In this document: positions 1-8,723 of the stretch, piece after piece
How positions within the stretch are numbered: the stretch's first letter is position 1
Layout: each line of letters begins with the position of its first letter
NCBI GenBank assembly: GCA_030603685.1
Contig: JAUVXG010000003.1
Span: 1-64,000, forward strand
From: Pleomorphomonas sp.
Lineage (GTDB): Bacteria > Pseudomonadota > Alphaproteobacteria > Rhizobiales > Pleomorphomonadaceae
DNA: 64,000 bases
Reading direction: 5' to 3'
Program-made: the position numbers and the translations under genes
Notes under the pieces: generated by a model
The model's database searches: none
The model's input: the letters and a program-made list of their open reading frames with translations, nothing else
Told to the model about the DNA's origin: nothing

Positions 1-90
1 CGCGGCCTGATCCGGCCCACCGGCCTTTACGAAACCGGCGGCGCCTATCGCCCGGCCGAACTCTACGAACTCATTGCCGAACAGGAGTAA
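1..90 (+). CDS. C-terminal fragment of an upstream CDS (product unknown)
   Basis: Frame 1 is open from base 1 (RGLIRPTGLYETGGAYRPAELYELIAEQE*) and ends in TAA just before the next gene. Confidence 0.6.
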   Translation, partial: RGLIRPTGLYETGGAYRPAELYELIAEQE

Positions 91-96
91 TTCATC

Positions 97-1116
97 ATGG
101 CGCAGATCAAGAGCTACCCGATGGTCCGTCACCTGAGGGCCGATGCTTCGGCGCACATCCAGTATTTCAGGCGCGGCGAGCGTCGTCTCTCCGGGCGCGG
201 CCTTGCCTTCTGGTTCGCTCCCGATGGCGCCTCCATCACGGAAATCCCCATGGATGACCGCTCGATGAACTTCATGGTGAAGGGCCAGTCCTCCGACTAT
301 CAGGACCTTGCGGTGCAGGGCACCATCAGCTGGCGCGTCAAGGAGCCGGAAAAGCTGGGCGAGCGTGTCGACTTCACCATCGATCTGAAGACCGGGGCGC
401 TGCTGGCCAAGCCGGTGGACTCGATCATCGGCTTCATCACCGGGCTGGCGCGCGAATATGCCGACGGCTATCTGAAGGCGTCCGGGGTGCGGGAGCTTCT
501 GGAGAAGGGGCTTGCTCCCTTGCAGGCGGCCGTCAACGCCGGCTTTGCGGCGGACCAGACCCTGCCGGAGATGGGGCTGGTCATCGTGTCGGTCCGCGTG
601 GCGGCGCTGACGCCGTCGTCCGAGCTGGCCCGTGCGCTTCAGGTTCCCACCTTCGAAAGCCTGCAGCAGAAGGCCGACGAGGCGACCTTCGCCCGGCGCG
701 CCCTGGCCGTGGAAAAGGAACGCGCCATCGCCGAGAACGAGCTGGCCAACAAGGTGGAGCTGGCGGCCCGCCGGCAGGAGCTGATCGCCCGCGAAGACGC
801 CAACGCCCGTGCCGAGGCCGAGGCGAGGGCGGCGGCCGAGCGCATCGCCGCCACCAGTGCCGCCGAAGCCGTGCGTCTCGCCGCCGAGGCCGAAGCCGGC
901 CGCATCCGCCTTGTCGAACAGGCGGCGGCGGAAATGGAGCGCATGCGCATGGGCGCCTACGCCGGGCTGTCCCCGGAGATCCTGCTGGCGCTCGCCGCGC
1001 AGGAGTTCGCCGGCAAGCTCGACCATATCGACACGCTGAACGTGACGCCCGACATGCTGGCGAGCCTTACCCAGCAGTTGCGCGGCCTGATGGCCCCGCG
1101 CGAGGCCCGGTCATGA
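97..1116 (+). CDS. SPFH/Band-7 domain protein
   Basis: 339 aa ORF; N-terminal SPFH-like beta region and C-terminal Ala/Glu/Arg-rich coiled coil; ATGA overlap with next gene. Confidence 0.7.
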   Translation: MAQIKSYPMVRHLRADASAHIQYFRRGERRLSGRGLAFWFAPDGASITEIPMDDRSMNFMVKGQSSDYQDLAVQGTISWRVKEPEKLGERVDFTIDLKTGALLAKPVDSIIGFITGLAREYADGYLKASGVRELLEKGLAPLQAAVNAGFAADQTLPEMGLVIVSVRVAALTPSSELARALQVPTFESLQQKADEATFARRALAVEKERAIAENELANKVELAARRQELIAREDANARAEAEARAAAERIAATSAAEAVRLAAEAEAGRIRLVEQAAAEMERMRMGAYAGLSPEILLALAAQEFAGKLDHIDTLNVTPDMLASLTQQLRGLMAPREARS

Positions 1117-2027
1117 CCAGCCTGGCGCCCCGCGTCGTGCTGGTCACCCGGCAAAGCGAGTATGAGGCGTTGCTGGCCGCCCATGCGACGCGGGGGCAGG
1201 CGGAGTTCTTCCTCTCCACCCGTGGCCAGCGCATCGAGGAGGTGGAGGCGCGGCACGTCCAGCAGGTGCGCGCCATCGCCGAGGCCAAGCGCAAGGTGCC
1301 GGCCGACTGGTCGTTTGCCGAGGTTCAGCGCGAGGATCTCGACCGGTTCCTGTTCACTGCCAACGACATCGTCGTGGCGCTGGGCCAGGATGGGCTGGTG
1401 GCCAACCTCGCCAAGTATCTCGCCGGGCAGCCGGTGATTGGCGTCGCCCTCGATCCGGCCCGCAGCGAGGGCATATTGACCCGCCACACGCTCGACGGCC
1501 TTGGCCGCCTGTTGCTCTCGGTCGATCGCAACGACGCGGCGACCGAGGCCCGCACCATGGTGGAGGCCAGGAGTTCGGAGGGCACCAGCCTCACTGCGCT
1601 GAACGAGCTGTTTCTCGGCCACCGCTCGCACCAGTCGGCCCGCTACGTTCTCCAGCACGCCGGCGAGGAGGAGTTTCAGTCCTCCTCGGGTGTCATCGTC
1701 TCGACCGGCACCGGTCTGTCGGGCTGGGCGCGCTCGATCCTCACCGCCACCGGCGGCGAGACGACCATTGCCTCCACCGACCCGCGCGCCATCTTCCTGT
1801 CGCGCGAACCGTGGCCGAGCCGCACATCCGGCTGCAAGCTGCGCCAGGGCGAGATTGCCAGCGGTGCCGAGCTGAAGGTCATCTCGCGCGTCGACATGGG
1901 GGGCGTGATCTTCGCCGATGGCATAGAACAGGACTTTCTGGCCTTCGACTGGGGCGTCCGGGTGGAAGTCCGGATCGCCGACCGGACGCTGAACGTGGTC
2001 CTCGACGAGCGAAACGCCCGGCGCTGA
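1113..2027 (+). CDS. NAD kinase-like (ATP-NAD/sugar kinase fold) protein
   Basis: 304 aa; GQDGLVANLAKYL resembles the NADK GGDG motif; NELFLGH resembles NADK NE motif; SSGVIVSTGTGLSGW. Confidence 0.6.
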   Translation: MTSLAPRVVLVTRQSEYEALLAAHATRGQAEFFLSTRGQRIEEVEARHVQQVRAIAEAKRKVPADWSFAEVQREDLDRFLFTANDIVVALGQDGLVANLAKYLAGQPVIGVALDPARSEGILTRHTLDGLGRLLLSVDRNDAATEARTMVEARSSEGTSLTALNELFLGHRSHQSARYVLQHAGEEEFQSSSGVIVSTGTGLSGWARSILTATGGETTIASTDPRAIFLSREPWPSRTSGCKLRQGEIASGAELKVISRVDMGGVIFADGIEQDFLAFDWGVRVEVRIADRTLNVVLDERNARR

Positions 2028-2085
2028 CGGGATCTGCGGCCGGATGACGGCATGAGGGGGCGGGTGCCCCCCATGCTCGCTCGCC

Positions 2086-3087
2086 TCACCGCATCATGTG
2101 CGCGGCCAGATCGAGGCAGCGGCAGGAGTAGCCCCACTCGTTGTCGTACCAGGCGATCAGCTTGGTCAGGCCCTCGGAGGTCTGCATGCCGGCCTTGGCG
2201 TCGAAGATGGACGAGTGGGCGTTGCCCCGGAGGTCGGTGGAGACGACGGCGTCGTCGCAATATTCGAGGACGCCGCGATAGGCGCCGGCCGAGGCGTCGC
2301 GGATCGCTTCGCAGATCTCGGCGTAGGAGACCTTGGTGCTGAGGCGGCAGGTGAGGTCGACCATCGACACGTCGGCCACCGGCACGCGCACGGCCATGCC
2401 GTTGATGCGGCCGTTCAGCTTGGGAATGACCTTGCCGACCATGCGCGCCGCGCCGGTGGTGGCGGGGATGATGTTGCCCAAGATGCCGCGCCCGAAGCGC
2501 CAGTCCTTGCGGGCCACGCCGTCGACCGGGTTCTGGCTGGCGGTGACCGCGTGGACGGTCAGCATCAGCGCCTCTTCGAGGCGGTAGAGGTCGTTCATCA
2601 GCTTGGCGAGCGGCGCCACGCAGTTGGTGGTGCAGGAGGCGTTGGAGACGATGGTCTCGCCGGCATAGGCGTCGGCGTTGACGCCCATCACGAACACCGG
2701 CGTCTTGTCGGTGGGCGGACCGGATATCACCACCTTCCTGGCGCCGGCCTTGATGTGCCCCTCGGTGCTGTCGAGGGTGAGGAAGCGGCCGGTCGACTCG
2801 ATCACCAGGTCGACACCGGCATCGGCCCAGGCGATGGCGGCGGGGTCCTTCTCCTCGAAGGCGACGATGCGGCGGCCGTCGACGAGGAGGGCGCCCTCAG
2901 CCGTCTCCACCTGTCCGGGGAAGGCGCCGTGCACGCTGTCGTATTTCAGGAGATAGGCGAGGTGGTCGATGGGCAGGAGGTCGTTCACCGCCACCACTTC
3001 CAGATCGCCCCGCTCCCGCGCGGCACGGAAAACCATGCGGCCGATACGGCCGAAGCCATTGATGCCAATGCGAATCTTGTCAGCCAT
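2086..3087 (-). CDS. gap: Type I glyceraldehyde-3-phosphate dehydrogenase
   Basis: IGINGFGRIGRMVFRA and catalytic SNASCTTNC motifs; WYDNEWGYS C-terminal signature. Confidence 0.97.
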   Translation of the reverse strand: MADKIRIGINGFGRIGRMVFRAARERGDLEVVAVNDLLPIDHLAYLLKYDSVHGAFPGQVETAEGALLVDGRRIVAFEEKDPAAIAWADAGVDLVIESTGRFLTLDSTEGHIKAGARKVVISGPPTDKTPVFVMGVNADAYAGETIVSNASCTTNCVAPLAKLMNDLYRLEEALMLTVHAVTASQNPVDGVARKDWRFGRGILGNIIPATTGAARMVGKVIPKLNGRINGMAVRVPVADVSMVDLTCRLSTKVSYAEICEAIRDASAGAYRGVLEYCDDAVVSTDLRGNAHSSIFDAKAGMQTSEGLTKLIAWYDNEWGYSCRCLDLAAHMMR

Positions 3088-3172
3088 CGTTGTTCTCCAT
3101 TTTTCCTCTCACATTTTCATACTAGGTCGCATAAAATGGAGCGTCGATTAATTTTTTGCGAAGTGGTACAAA

Positions 3173-3802
3173 ATGACAGCCAAACCCGCCCGTGGCCGTC
3201 CCCGCGCCTATGACCCCGAGGAAGCCCTGGCGGCCGCCCTCGGCGAGTTCCGCCGGCGCGGCTACACCGCCACCTCGCTCGATCACCTGTCGGACGCCAC
3301 GAAGATGGCGCGGCCGAGCCTCTATGCCGCCTTCGGCAACAAGCTGGAGATCTATCGCAAGGCCGTCCGCCAATACTCCGAGCAGACGGCCGAGCGGCGG
3401 CAGCGCGCCCTGTTCGAGGAGCCGTCGCTGGACAAGGGCCTCGAGGATTATTTCGGTGCGATCATCGACGCCTATTTCTCGCGGGAGGGCGAGCCGCTCG
3501 GCTGCCCGGTGCTCAGCGTCATCTCCGGCGAGGCGGCGGCCGATCCGGTCATCGGGGCGGAGCTTGCCGCCGCCATCGGCCGATCCGACGGGCTGCTCCA
3601 GCGGCGCATGGCCCAGGCCGTCGAGGCCGGCGAGATCGCTGCCGACGCCGATGTCAGGGGGCTCGCCGCCATGCTGGCGGCGCTCCAGCACAGCCTGGCG
3701 CTGAGGGCGCGCGCCGGCACGCCCCGGCCGGAGCTTCAGGCCATCGCGCGCGCGCATGTGGCGCTGGCGCTGCGAGCGGCGGGTGCTGCACGCCCGAATT
3801 AA
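3173..3802 (+). CDS. TetR/AcrR family transcriptional regulator
   Basis: N-terminal TetR HTH (ALGEFRRRGYTATSLDHLSDATKMARPSLYAAFGNK). Confidence 0.9.
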   Translation: MTAKPARGRPRAYDPEEALAAALGEFRRRGYTATSLDHLSDATKMARPSLYAAFGNKLEIYRKAVRQYSEQTAERRQRALFEEPSLDKGLEDYFGAIIDAYFSREGEPLGCPVLSVISGEAAADPVIGAELAAAIGRSDGLLQRRMAQAVEAGEIAADADVRGLAAMLAALQHSLALRARAGTPRPELQAIARAHVALALRAAGAARPN

Positions 3803-3859
3803 ATGAGTCCTCGCGTCATATTAAGGTTTCGTGTACCATCTATTGCGACCGTCAACCGT

Positions 3860-3896
3860 CCCGGGCCGATGCTTGGCGCGCCGTGATCGGCCCGGG
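3860..3896. other. Stem-loop with perfect 11-bp arms (CCCGGGCCGAT/ATCGGCCCGGG) and 15-nt loop
   Basis: Read directly from sequence. Confidence 0.75.
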
Positions 3897-4000
3897 GACC
3901 TCGGCTCGCGAGGGAGCCCTGCTCGAATGGCTCCTCGTGCCCGGACGCCCTCCCTTCGGGGACTTCCCTTTCGTTTCAGCATCCGAGCCAGGAGGCTCAC

Positions 4001-4384
4001 ATGGCCTACGCCGTCGCGCTCATTCACGAAGAAGACAACCGCAGTTTTGGCGTGTCCTTCCCCGATTTCCCCGATTGCCATTCGGCGGCCACCAACCTCA
4101 ACGACGCGATCGCCCGGGCCGCCGTGGCGCTGGCTGCCCACGTGAAGAACCTCGACGAGCACAAGATGCCGATCCTGCGCACGCTCGACGACATACGCCG
4201 CACGCAGGAGCTTCACGAGGCGATCATCGCCGCCGTGCCGGTGGAGATGCCCGGCAAGCCGGTGCCGGTGCAGATCACGCTCAACGAGCACCTGCTCGCC
4301 GCGCTCGACCGCGCCGCAAGGACGGCCGGCGTCACCCGTTCGGAGAAGATCGCCGAGGCGATCCGCGCCAGTCTCAAGGTTTAA
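4001..4384 (+). CDS. HicB-family antitoxin-like protein (no HicA seen)
   Basis: HicB-like N-terminal fold (FGVSFPDFPDCHSAATNLNDAI) plus C-terminal ribbon-helix-helix-like region. Confidence 0.8.
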   Translation: MAYAVALIHEEDNRSFGVSFPDFPDCHSAATNLNDAIARAAVALAAHVKNLDEHKMPILRTLDDIRRTQELHEAIIAAVPVEMPGKPVPVQITLNEHLLAALDRAARTAGVTRSEKIAEAIRASLKV

Positions 4385-4431
4385 GACGCCCCCCATCAAG
4401 ACCCGCCGTCGTCATTGAGGAGGCCACGACC

Positions 4432-4725
4432 ATGCCACGCGATCTGTCGCTGCATCCCGGCATCGTCCTCAGGGATGAGTTCCTGAGGCCGATGGGGATC
4501 TCGGTCCAGGCTCTGGCCGAGGCGATCGGCGTCTCCAGCAGCCTGATGCAAGAGATCTGCAACGGCCGGCAGGGCATGTCGGCCAGCATCGCCCTGAGGC
4601 TCGGCCGCTACCTTGCCTTCGATCCGCAGTGGTTCATGACCATGCAGTCGAAATACGACCTGTCGGCCGCCGCCGAGGACATGGCCGAGGCGCTCGCCCG
4701 CATCCGGCCGTGCGAGGCGGCCTGA
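4432..4725 (+). CDS. HigA-family addiction-module antitoxin-like HTH protein (no HigB seen)
   Basis: HPGIVLRDEFLRPMGISVQALAEAIGVSSSLMQEICNGRQGMSASIALRLGRYL; XRE/HigA pattern; ATG at 4432 after a GGAGG-like SD. Confidence 0.85.
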   Translation: MPRDLSLHPGIVLRDEFLRPMGISVQALAEAIGVSSSLMQEICNGRQGMSASIALRLGRYLAFDPQWFMTMQSKYDLSAAAEDMAEALARIRPCEAA

Positions 4726-4819
4726 TCTCACATGTCTTCTTTGAGCGGGACTTGTTCAGCTCAAGGCGGGCATTTCAAGCGGGTTTCGGCCTGACCGGTC
4801 CCCCAGAAAGGTTTGTTCG

Positions 4820-5857
4820 GTGACGTTGCGTTCGCTCGCGTTTGTTCTTCTTGCCACGGCGGCCCTTTCGGGCTGCGCGCTGTTCGGCGACGACCTCAAG
4901 CGGTCGGAGCGGCCGATCCCGCCCAAGCTTCTGTCGGAGATGAACGCCAAGGGGCTGGGCGCCGCCTCGCCCATCCTGATCCGCGTGTTCAAGCAGGAGA
5001 GCGAGCTCGAACTGTGGAAGATGGACCGCACCGGCCGCTATGCGCTGCTCAAGACCTATCCGATCTGTCGCTGGTCGGGAAAGCTGGGTCCGAAGACGAC
5101 GGAGGGCGACCGACAGACGCCGGAGGGCTTCTACTCCATCGCCCAGCGCCAGATGAACCCGGACAGCCGCTACTACCTGTCCTTCAACCTCGGCTTCCCC
5201 AACCGGCTGGAGGCGGCGCTCGGCTATGAGGGCTCGGCGCTGATGATCCATGGCGCCTGCTCGTCGCGCGGCTGCTACGCGGTGACCGACAATGCCGCCT
5301 TCGAAATCTACGCCCTGGCGCGCGAGGCCTTCCGGGGCGGCCAGCCGTCCTTCCAGGTGGAGGCGCTGCCCTTCCGCATGACGCCGGCCAACCTGGCGCT
5401 GCATCGCAACGACCCCAACATGCCCTTCTGGCGCAACCTCAAGGAAGGCAGCGACGCCTTCGAGCTGACGCGCAAGGCGCCGCGCGTCGGCTATTGCGGC
5501 GGCCGCTACGTGTTCAACGCGGACAATGTCGACGGCTCCGTCGATCCGCTCGCGCCCTGTCCGCCGCTTCAGGTGGACGCCGAGCTGTCGGCCGCCGTCG
5601 CCGCCAAGGCGGCCAGGGACGATGCCGCCGCCGCCGCCATCGCCGCCGCCAACCCGGCTATGCCGGCCATGAGCTACGTCGACGGCGGCATGCACCCGGC
5701 CTTCCGCGCCATCCTGCAGGACAAGGGCGCCAAGAAGCTGTCCAAGATGACCTCGGAGAAGACGCCGGTCAGCCAGCCCGACGCGGCGCTGGCCGATCCC
5801 TACACGCCCGATCTGCCGGCGCGACTGACGGTCGGCGCCGGCGGACCGTCGTCCTGA
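4820..5857 (+). CDS. YkuD/ErfK-like murein L,D-transpeptidase family lipoprotein
   Basis: Lipobox-like LSGCALF; KLGPKTTEGDRQTPEGFYSI and MIHGACSSRGCYAVTD catalytic motif; GTG start. Confidence 0.85.
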   Translation: MTLRSLAFVLLATAALSGCALFGDDLKRSERPIPPKLLSEMNAKGLGAASPILIRVFKQESELELWKMDRTGRYALLKTYPICRWSGKLGPKTTEGDRQTPEGFYSIAQRQMNPDSRYYLSFNLGFPNRLEAALGYEGSALMIHGACSSRGCYAVTDNAAFEIYALAREAFRGGQPSFQVEALPFRMTPANLALHRNDPNMPFWRNLKEGSDAFELTRKAPRVGYCGGRYVFNADNVDGSVDPLAPCPPLQVDAELSAAVAAKAARDDAAAAAIAAANPAMPAMSYVDGGMHPAFRAILQDKGAKKLSKMTSEKTPVSQPDAALADPYTPDLPARLTVGAGGPSS

Positions 5858-5876
5858 CGTGGGCGAAAAAAGGCTC

Positions 5877-5907
5877 TTGCTCCTATAGTCGCTAGAGGTT
5901 GTAGCAC
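5877..5907 (+). promoter_or_regulatory. Putative MerR-family (CadR/PbrR/ZntR-like) operator-promoter for the P-type ATPase gene
   Basis: TTGCTCCTATAGTCGCTAGAGGTTGTAGCAC: -35-like TTGCTC with CTCCTATAG...CTAGAGG imperfect dyad in an over-long spacer. Confidence 0.65.
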
Positions 5908-5934
5908 TTCGATCATGAGAATCGGAGTGAAGTC

Positions 5935-8220
5935 ATGACCGAGGCAACCCAGCAGAACCGGTACCGCGTCGGCGGCATGGATTGCGCTTCCTGCGCGCAG
6001 AAGATCGATACGGCGGTGCGCCGCCTGCCGGGCGTCGAGGATGTTTCGGTGTCCGTCACCTCCGGCACCATGACCGTTCACCACAATGGCGACGAGGCGC
6101 TGGCGTCGGCCATCACCAAGCGCGTCTCCGGCCTCGGTTATCAGATCGCGCCGCTCGCGCCCGCCGCACCCAAGCCCGAGGCGGAAGAGAAGGCCTGCGG
6201 CTGCTGCCACCATGATCATGACCACGGCGATGATGATCATCACGGCCATGACCATGCGGGGCACGATCATGATGCTCACGGTCACGATCATGATCACGCC
6301 CACGATGCCGCCGACGAGGTTCCCGGTCTGCACGGGCACGACCATGGCCCGATGACCGGCCCGTGGTGGCAGTCGGCCAAGGGGCGGCTCACCATCATGG
6401 CCGGCGCGGCGCTGGCCGTCGCCTGGGGGCTCGGGCACCTATTCCCGGTCTATGACGCGTGGATCTTCGCGGTGGCGATGCTGGTCGGGCTGGTGCCGAT
6501 CGCCCGCCGCGCCATCATGGCCGCGATGGTCGGCACGCCCTTTTCCATCGAGATGCTGATGACCATCGCCGCCGTCGGCGCGGTGATCATCGGGGCGAGC
6601 GAGGAGGCGGCGACCGTCGTCTTCCTGTTCCTGATCGGCGAACTGCTGGAGGGCGTGGCGGCCGGCCGCGCCAGGGCGAGCATCCAGTCGCTCTCCAAGC
6701 TGGTGCCGAAGACGGCGCTGCTTGAAAAGGGTGGCAAGACGGCCGAGGTGCCGGCCGAGAGCCTCGCGGTCGGCGCCACCATTCTCGTCAGGCCCGGCGA
6801 TCGCATTCCCGCCGACGGCATTATCCTCTCGGGCGAAAGCTCGGTCGACGAGGCGCCGGTGACCGGCGAGAGCACGCCGGTGGTGAAGGGCGTCGATGCC
6901 TCCGTCTATGCCGGCACGGTGAACGGCGAGGCGGCGCTGCGCGTCAAGGTGACGGCGGCGGCGGCCGACAACACCATCGCCCGGGTGGTCAAGCTGGTCG
7001 AGGAGGCGCAGGAATCCAAGGCGCCGACCGAGCGCTTCATCGATCGCTTCTCGCGCTACTACACGCCCAGTGTCGTCGCCGTCGGCGCGCTGGTCGCCAT
7101 CGTGCCGCCGCTGCTGTTCGGCGGCGCCTGGGGCGAATGGATCTACAAGGGCCTCGCCATCCTGTTGATCGGCTGCCCCTGCGCGCTGGTCATCTCGACG
7201 CCGGCCGCCATCGCCGCCTCGCTGTCGTCGGGCGCCCGGCGCGGCCTGCTCTTGAAGGGCGGCGCCGTGCTGGAAGGCTTCGGCAAGGTGACCGCCGTGG
7301 CGCTCGACAAGACGGGAACGCTGACCGAGGGCAAGCCGGTGGTGACCGACGTCGTCGCCTACGGCCGGCCCGAGGCCGAGGTCGTTAGGCTCGCCGCCGC
7401 GCTGGAGACCGGCTCCAGCCATCCGCTCGCCAAGGCGATCCTCGACCGTGCCGCCAAGGATGGCGCCGACGTGCCGCCGGCCGATGACGCCAGGGCGCTG
7501 GGCGGCAAGGGCGTGACCGGCGTCGTCGACGGCGCGGAGATCCTGCTGGCCTCGCCCAGGGCGGCTGGCGAGCGGGTTGTCCTCAACGACGAGCAGTCGC
7601 AGCGCATCGCCGCCTTCAACGACGAGGGCAAGACGGTGTCGGTGCTGGTGACTGGCAACGCGGTGGCCGGCATCCTCGCCATGCGCGACGAGCCGCGCGC
7701 CGACGCGACGGCCGGCCTGAAGGCGCTGAACGACCACGGCATCCGCACGGTGATGCTGACCGGCGACAACCGCCGCACCGCCGAGGCCATCGGCCGGCAG
7801 CTGGGCATCGAGGTGCGGGCCGAGCTGCTGCCCGAGGACAAGCAGCGCATCGTCGGCGAGCTCAAGGCAGAGGGCCTCAAGGTGGCCAAGGTGGGCGACG
7901 GCATCAACGACGCCCCGGCGCTCGCCGCCGCCGACGTCGGCATCGCCATGGGCGGCGGCACCGACGTGGCGCTGGAAACTGCCGACGCCGCCAGCCTGCA
8001 CGGCCGCGTCGGCGATATCGCCGCCATGATCGCCCTGTCGAAGCGCACCATGGCCAACATCGGCCAGAACATCACCATCGCCCTCGGCCTCAAGGCGGTG
8101 TTCCTGGTCACCACCATCGCCGGCATCACCGGCCTCTGGCCCGCCATCCTCGCCGACACCGGCGCGACGGTTCTGGTGACGATGAACGCGTTGAGGCTGC
8201 TGGCTCCGGCGAAGGGGTGA
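5935..8220 (+). CDS. zntA: Heavy-metal translocating P1B-type ATPase (Zn/Cd/Pb type)
   Basis: HMA domain GGMDCASCAQKID; His/Asp-rich linker; [28 protein letters not shown]. Confidence 0.93.
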   Translation: MTEATQQNRYRVGGMDCASCAQKIDTAVRRLPGVEDVSVSVTSGTMTVHHNGDEALASAITKRVSGLGYQIAPLAPAAPKPEAEEKACGCCHHDHDHGDDDHHGHDHAGHDHDAHGHDHDHAHDAADEVPGLHGHDHGPMTGPWWQSAKGRLTIMAGAALAVAWGLGHLFPVYDAWIFAVAMLVGLVPIARRAIMAAMVGTPFSIEMLMTIAAVGAVIIGASEEAATVVFLFLIGELLEGVAAGRARASIQSLSKLVPKTALLEKGGKTAEVPAESLAVGATILVRPGDRIPADGIILSGESSVDEAPVTGESTPVVKGVDASVYAGTVNGEAALRVKVTAAAADNTIARVVKLVEEAQESKAPTERFIDRFSRYYTPSVVAVGALVAIVPPLLFGGAWGEWIYKGLAILLIGCPCALVISTPAAIAASLSSGARRGLLLKGGAVLEGFGKVTAVALDKTGTLTEGKPVVTDVVAYGRPEAEVVRLAAALETGSSHPLAKAILDRAAKDGADVPPADDARALGGKGVTGVVDGAEILLASPRAAGERVVLNDEQSQRIAAFNDEGKTVSVLVTGNAVAGILAMRDEPRADATAGLKALNDHGIRTVMLTGDNRRTAEAIGRQLGIEVRAELLPEDKQRIVGELKAEGLKVAKVGDGINDAPALAAADVGIAMGGGTDVALETADAASLHGRVGDIAAMIALSKRTMANIGQNITIALGLKAVFLVTTIAGITGLWPAILADTGATVLVTMNALRLLAPAKG

Positions 8221-8236
8221 TCGGGAAAGCCGGCTG

Positions 8237-8647
8237 TCAGGCCTCCCCCGTCGCCAGCTCGAAGCCCTCGTCGATCCAGCCGGTGAGGCCGCCGGCCATG
8301 ATCTTGACGGGGCGGCCGAGGTCGGCGAGGCGGAGGGCGCCGCGGGCGGCGCCGTTGCAGTGCGGGCCGGCGCAATAGGTGACGAATAGCGTCTCCTCCG
8401 GCCACTCCGTGAGCTTGGAGCGGATGATCTTGCCGTGCGGCAGGTTGATGGCGCCGGGCACGTGCCCCTTGGCGTAGAGGGCGGGGCCGCGCACGTCGAG
8501 CAGCACGAAGTCGGCACCCTTCGACAGCGCCTCATGCACGTCGTAGCAGTCGGTTTCGAAGGTGAATTCGGCGGCGAAGTGCTCGCGGGCGATGTCGCTC
8601 GGCGCGGCGGGAATGGCGGCAACGGCTGAAGGCATGGGGCTCTCCAT
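8237..8647 (-). CDS. Rhodanese-like domain protein
   Basis: VLLDVRGPALYAKGHVPGAINLPHGKI and YCAGPHCNGAARGALRLADLG; start MESPMP assumed inside a longer ORF. Confidence 0.85.
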   Translation of the reverse strand: MESPMPSAVAAIPAAPSDIAREHFAAEFTFETDCYDVHEALSKGADFVLLDVRGPALYAKGHVPGAINLPHGKIIRSKLTEWPEETLFVTYCAGPHCNGAARGALRLADLGRPVKIMAGGLTGWIDEGFELATGEA

Positions 8648-8723
8648 GGGGTTTCTATGGCCCGAGGGTGCCGCCACGGCGGCGGGCTTGCAATTGGCGC
8701 GGATGACATTGTACGTAAAGATC

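Noticed and set aside
3803-4000. HicA toxin upstream of the HicB-like gene
   Set aside because: Translations of this segment show no dsRBD-like small ORF; dominated by stem-loop sequence
6205-6350. CRISPR or tandem repeat array
   Set aside because: CATGATCATGAC periodicity is the His/Asp-rich linker of the P1B ATPase, with no spacers
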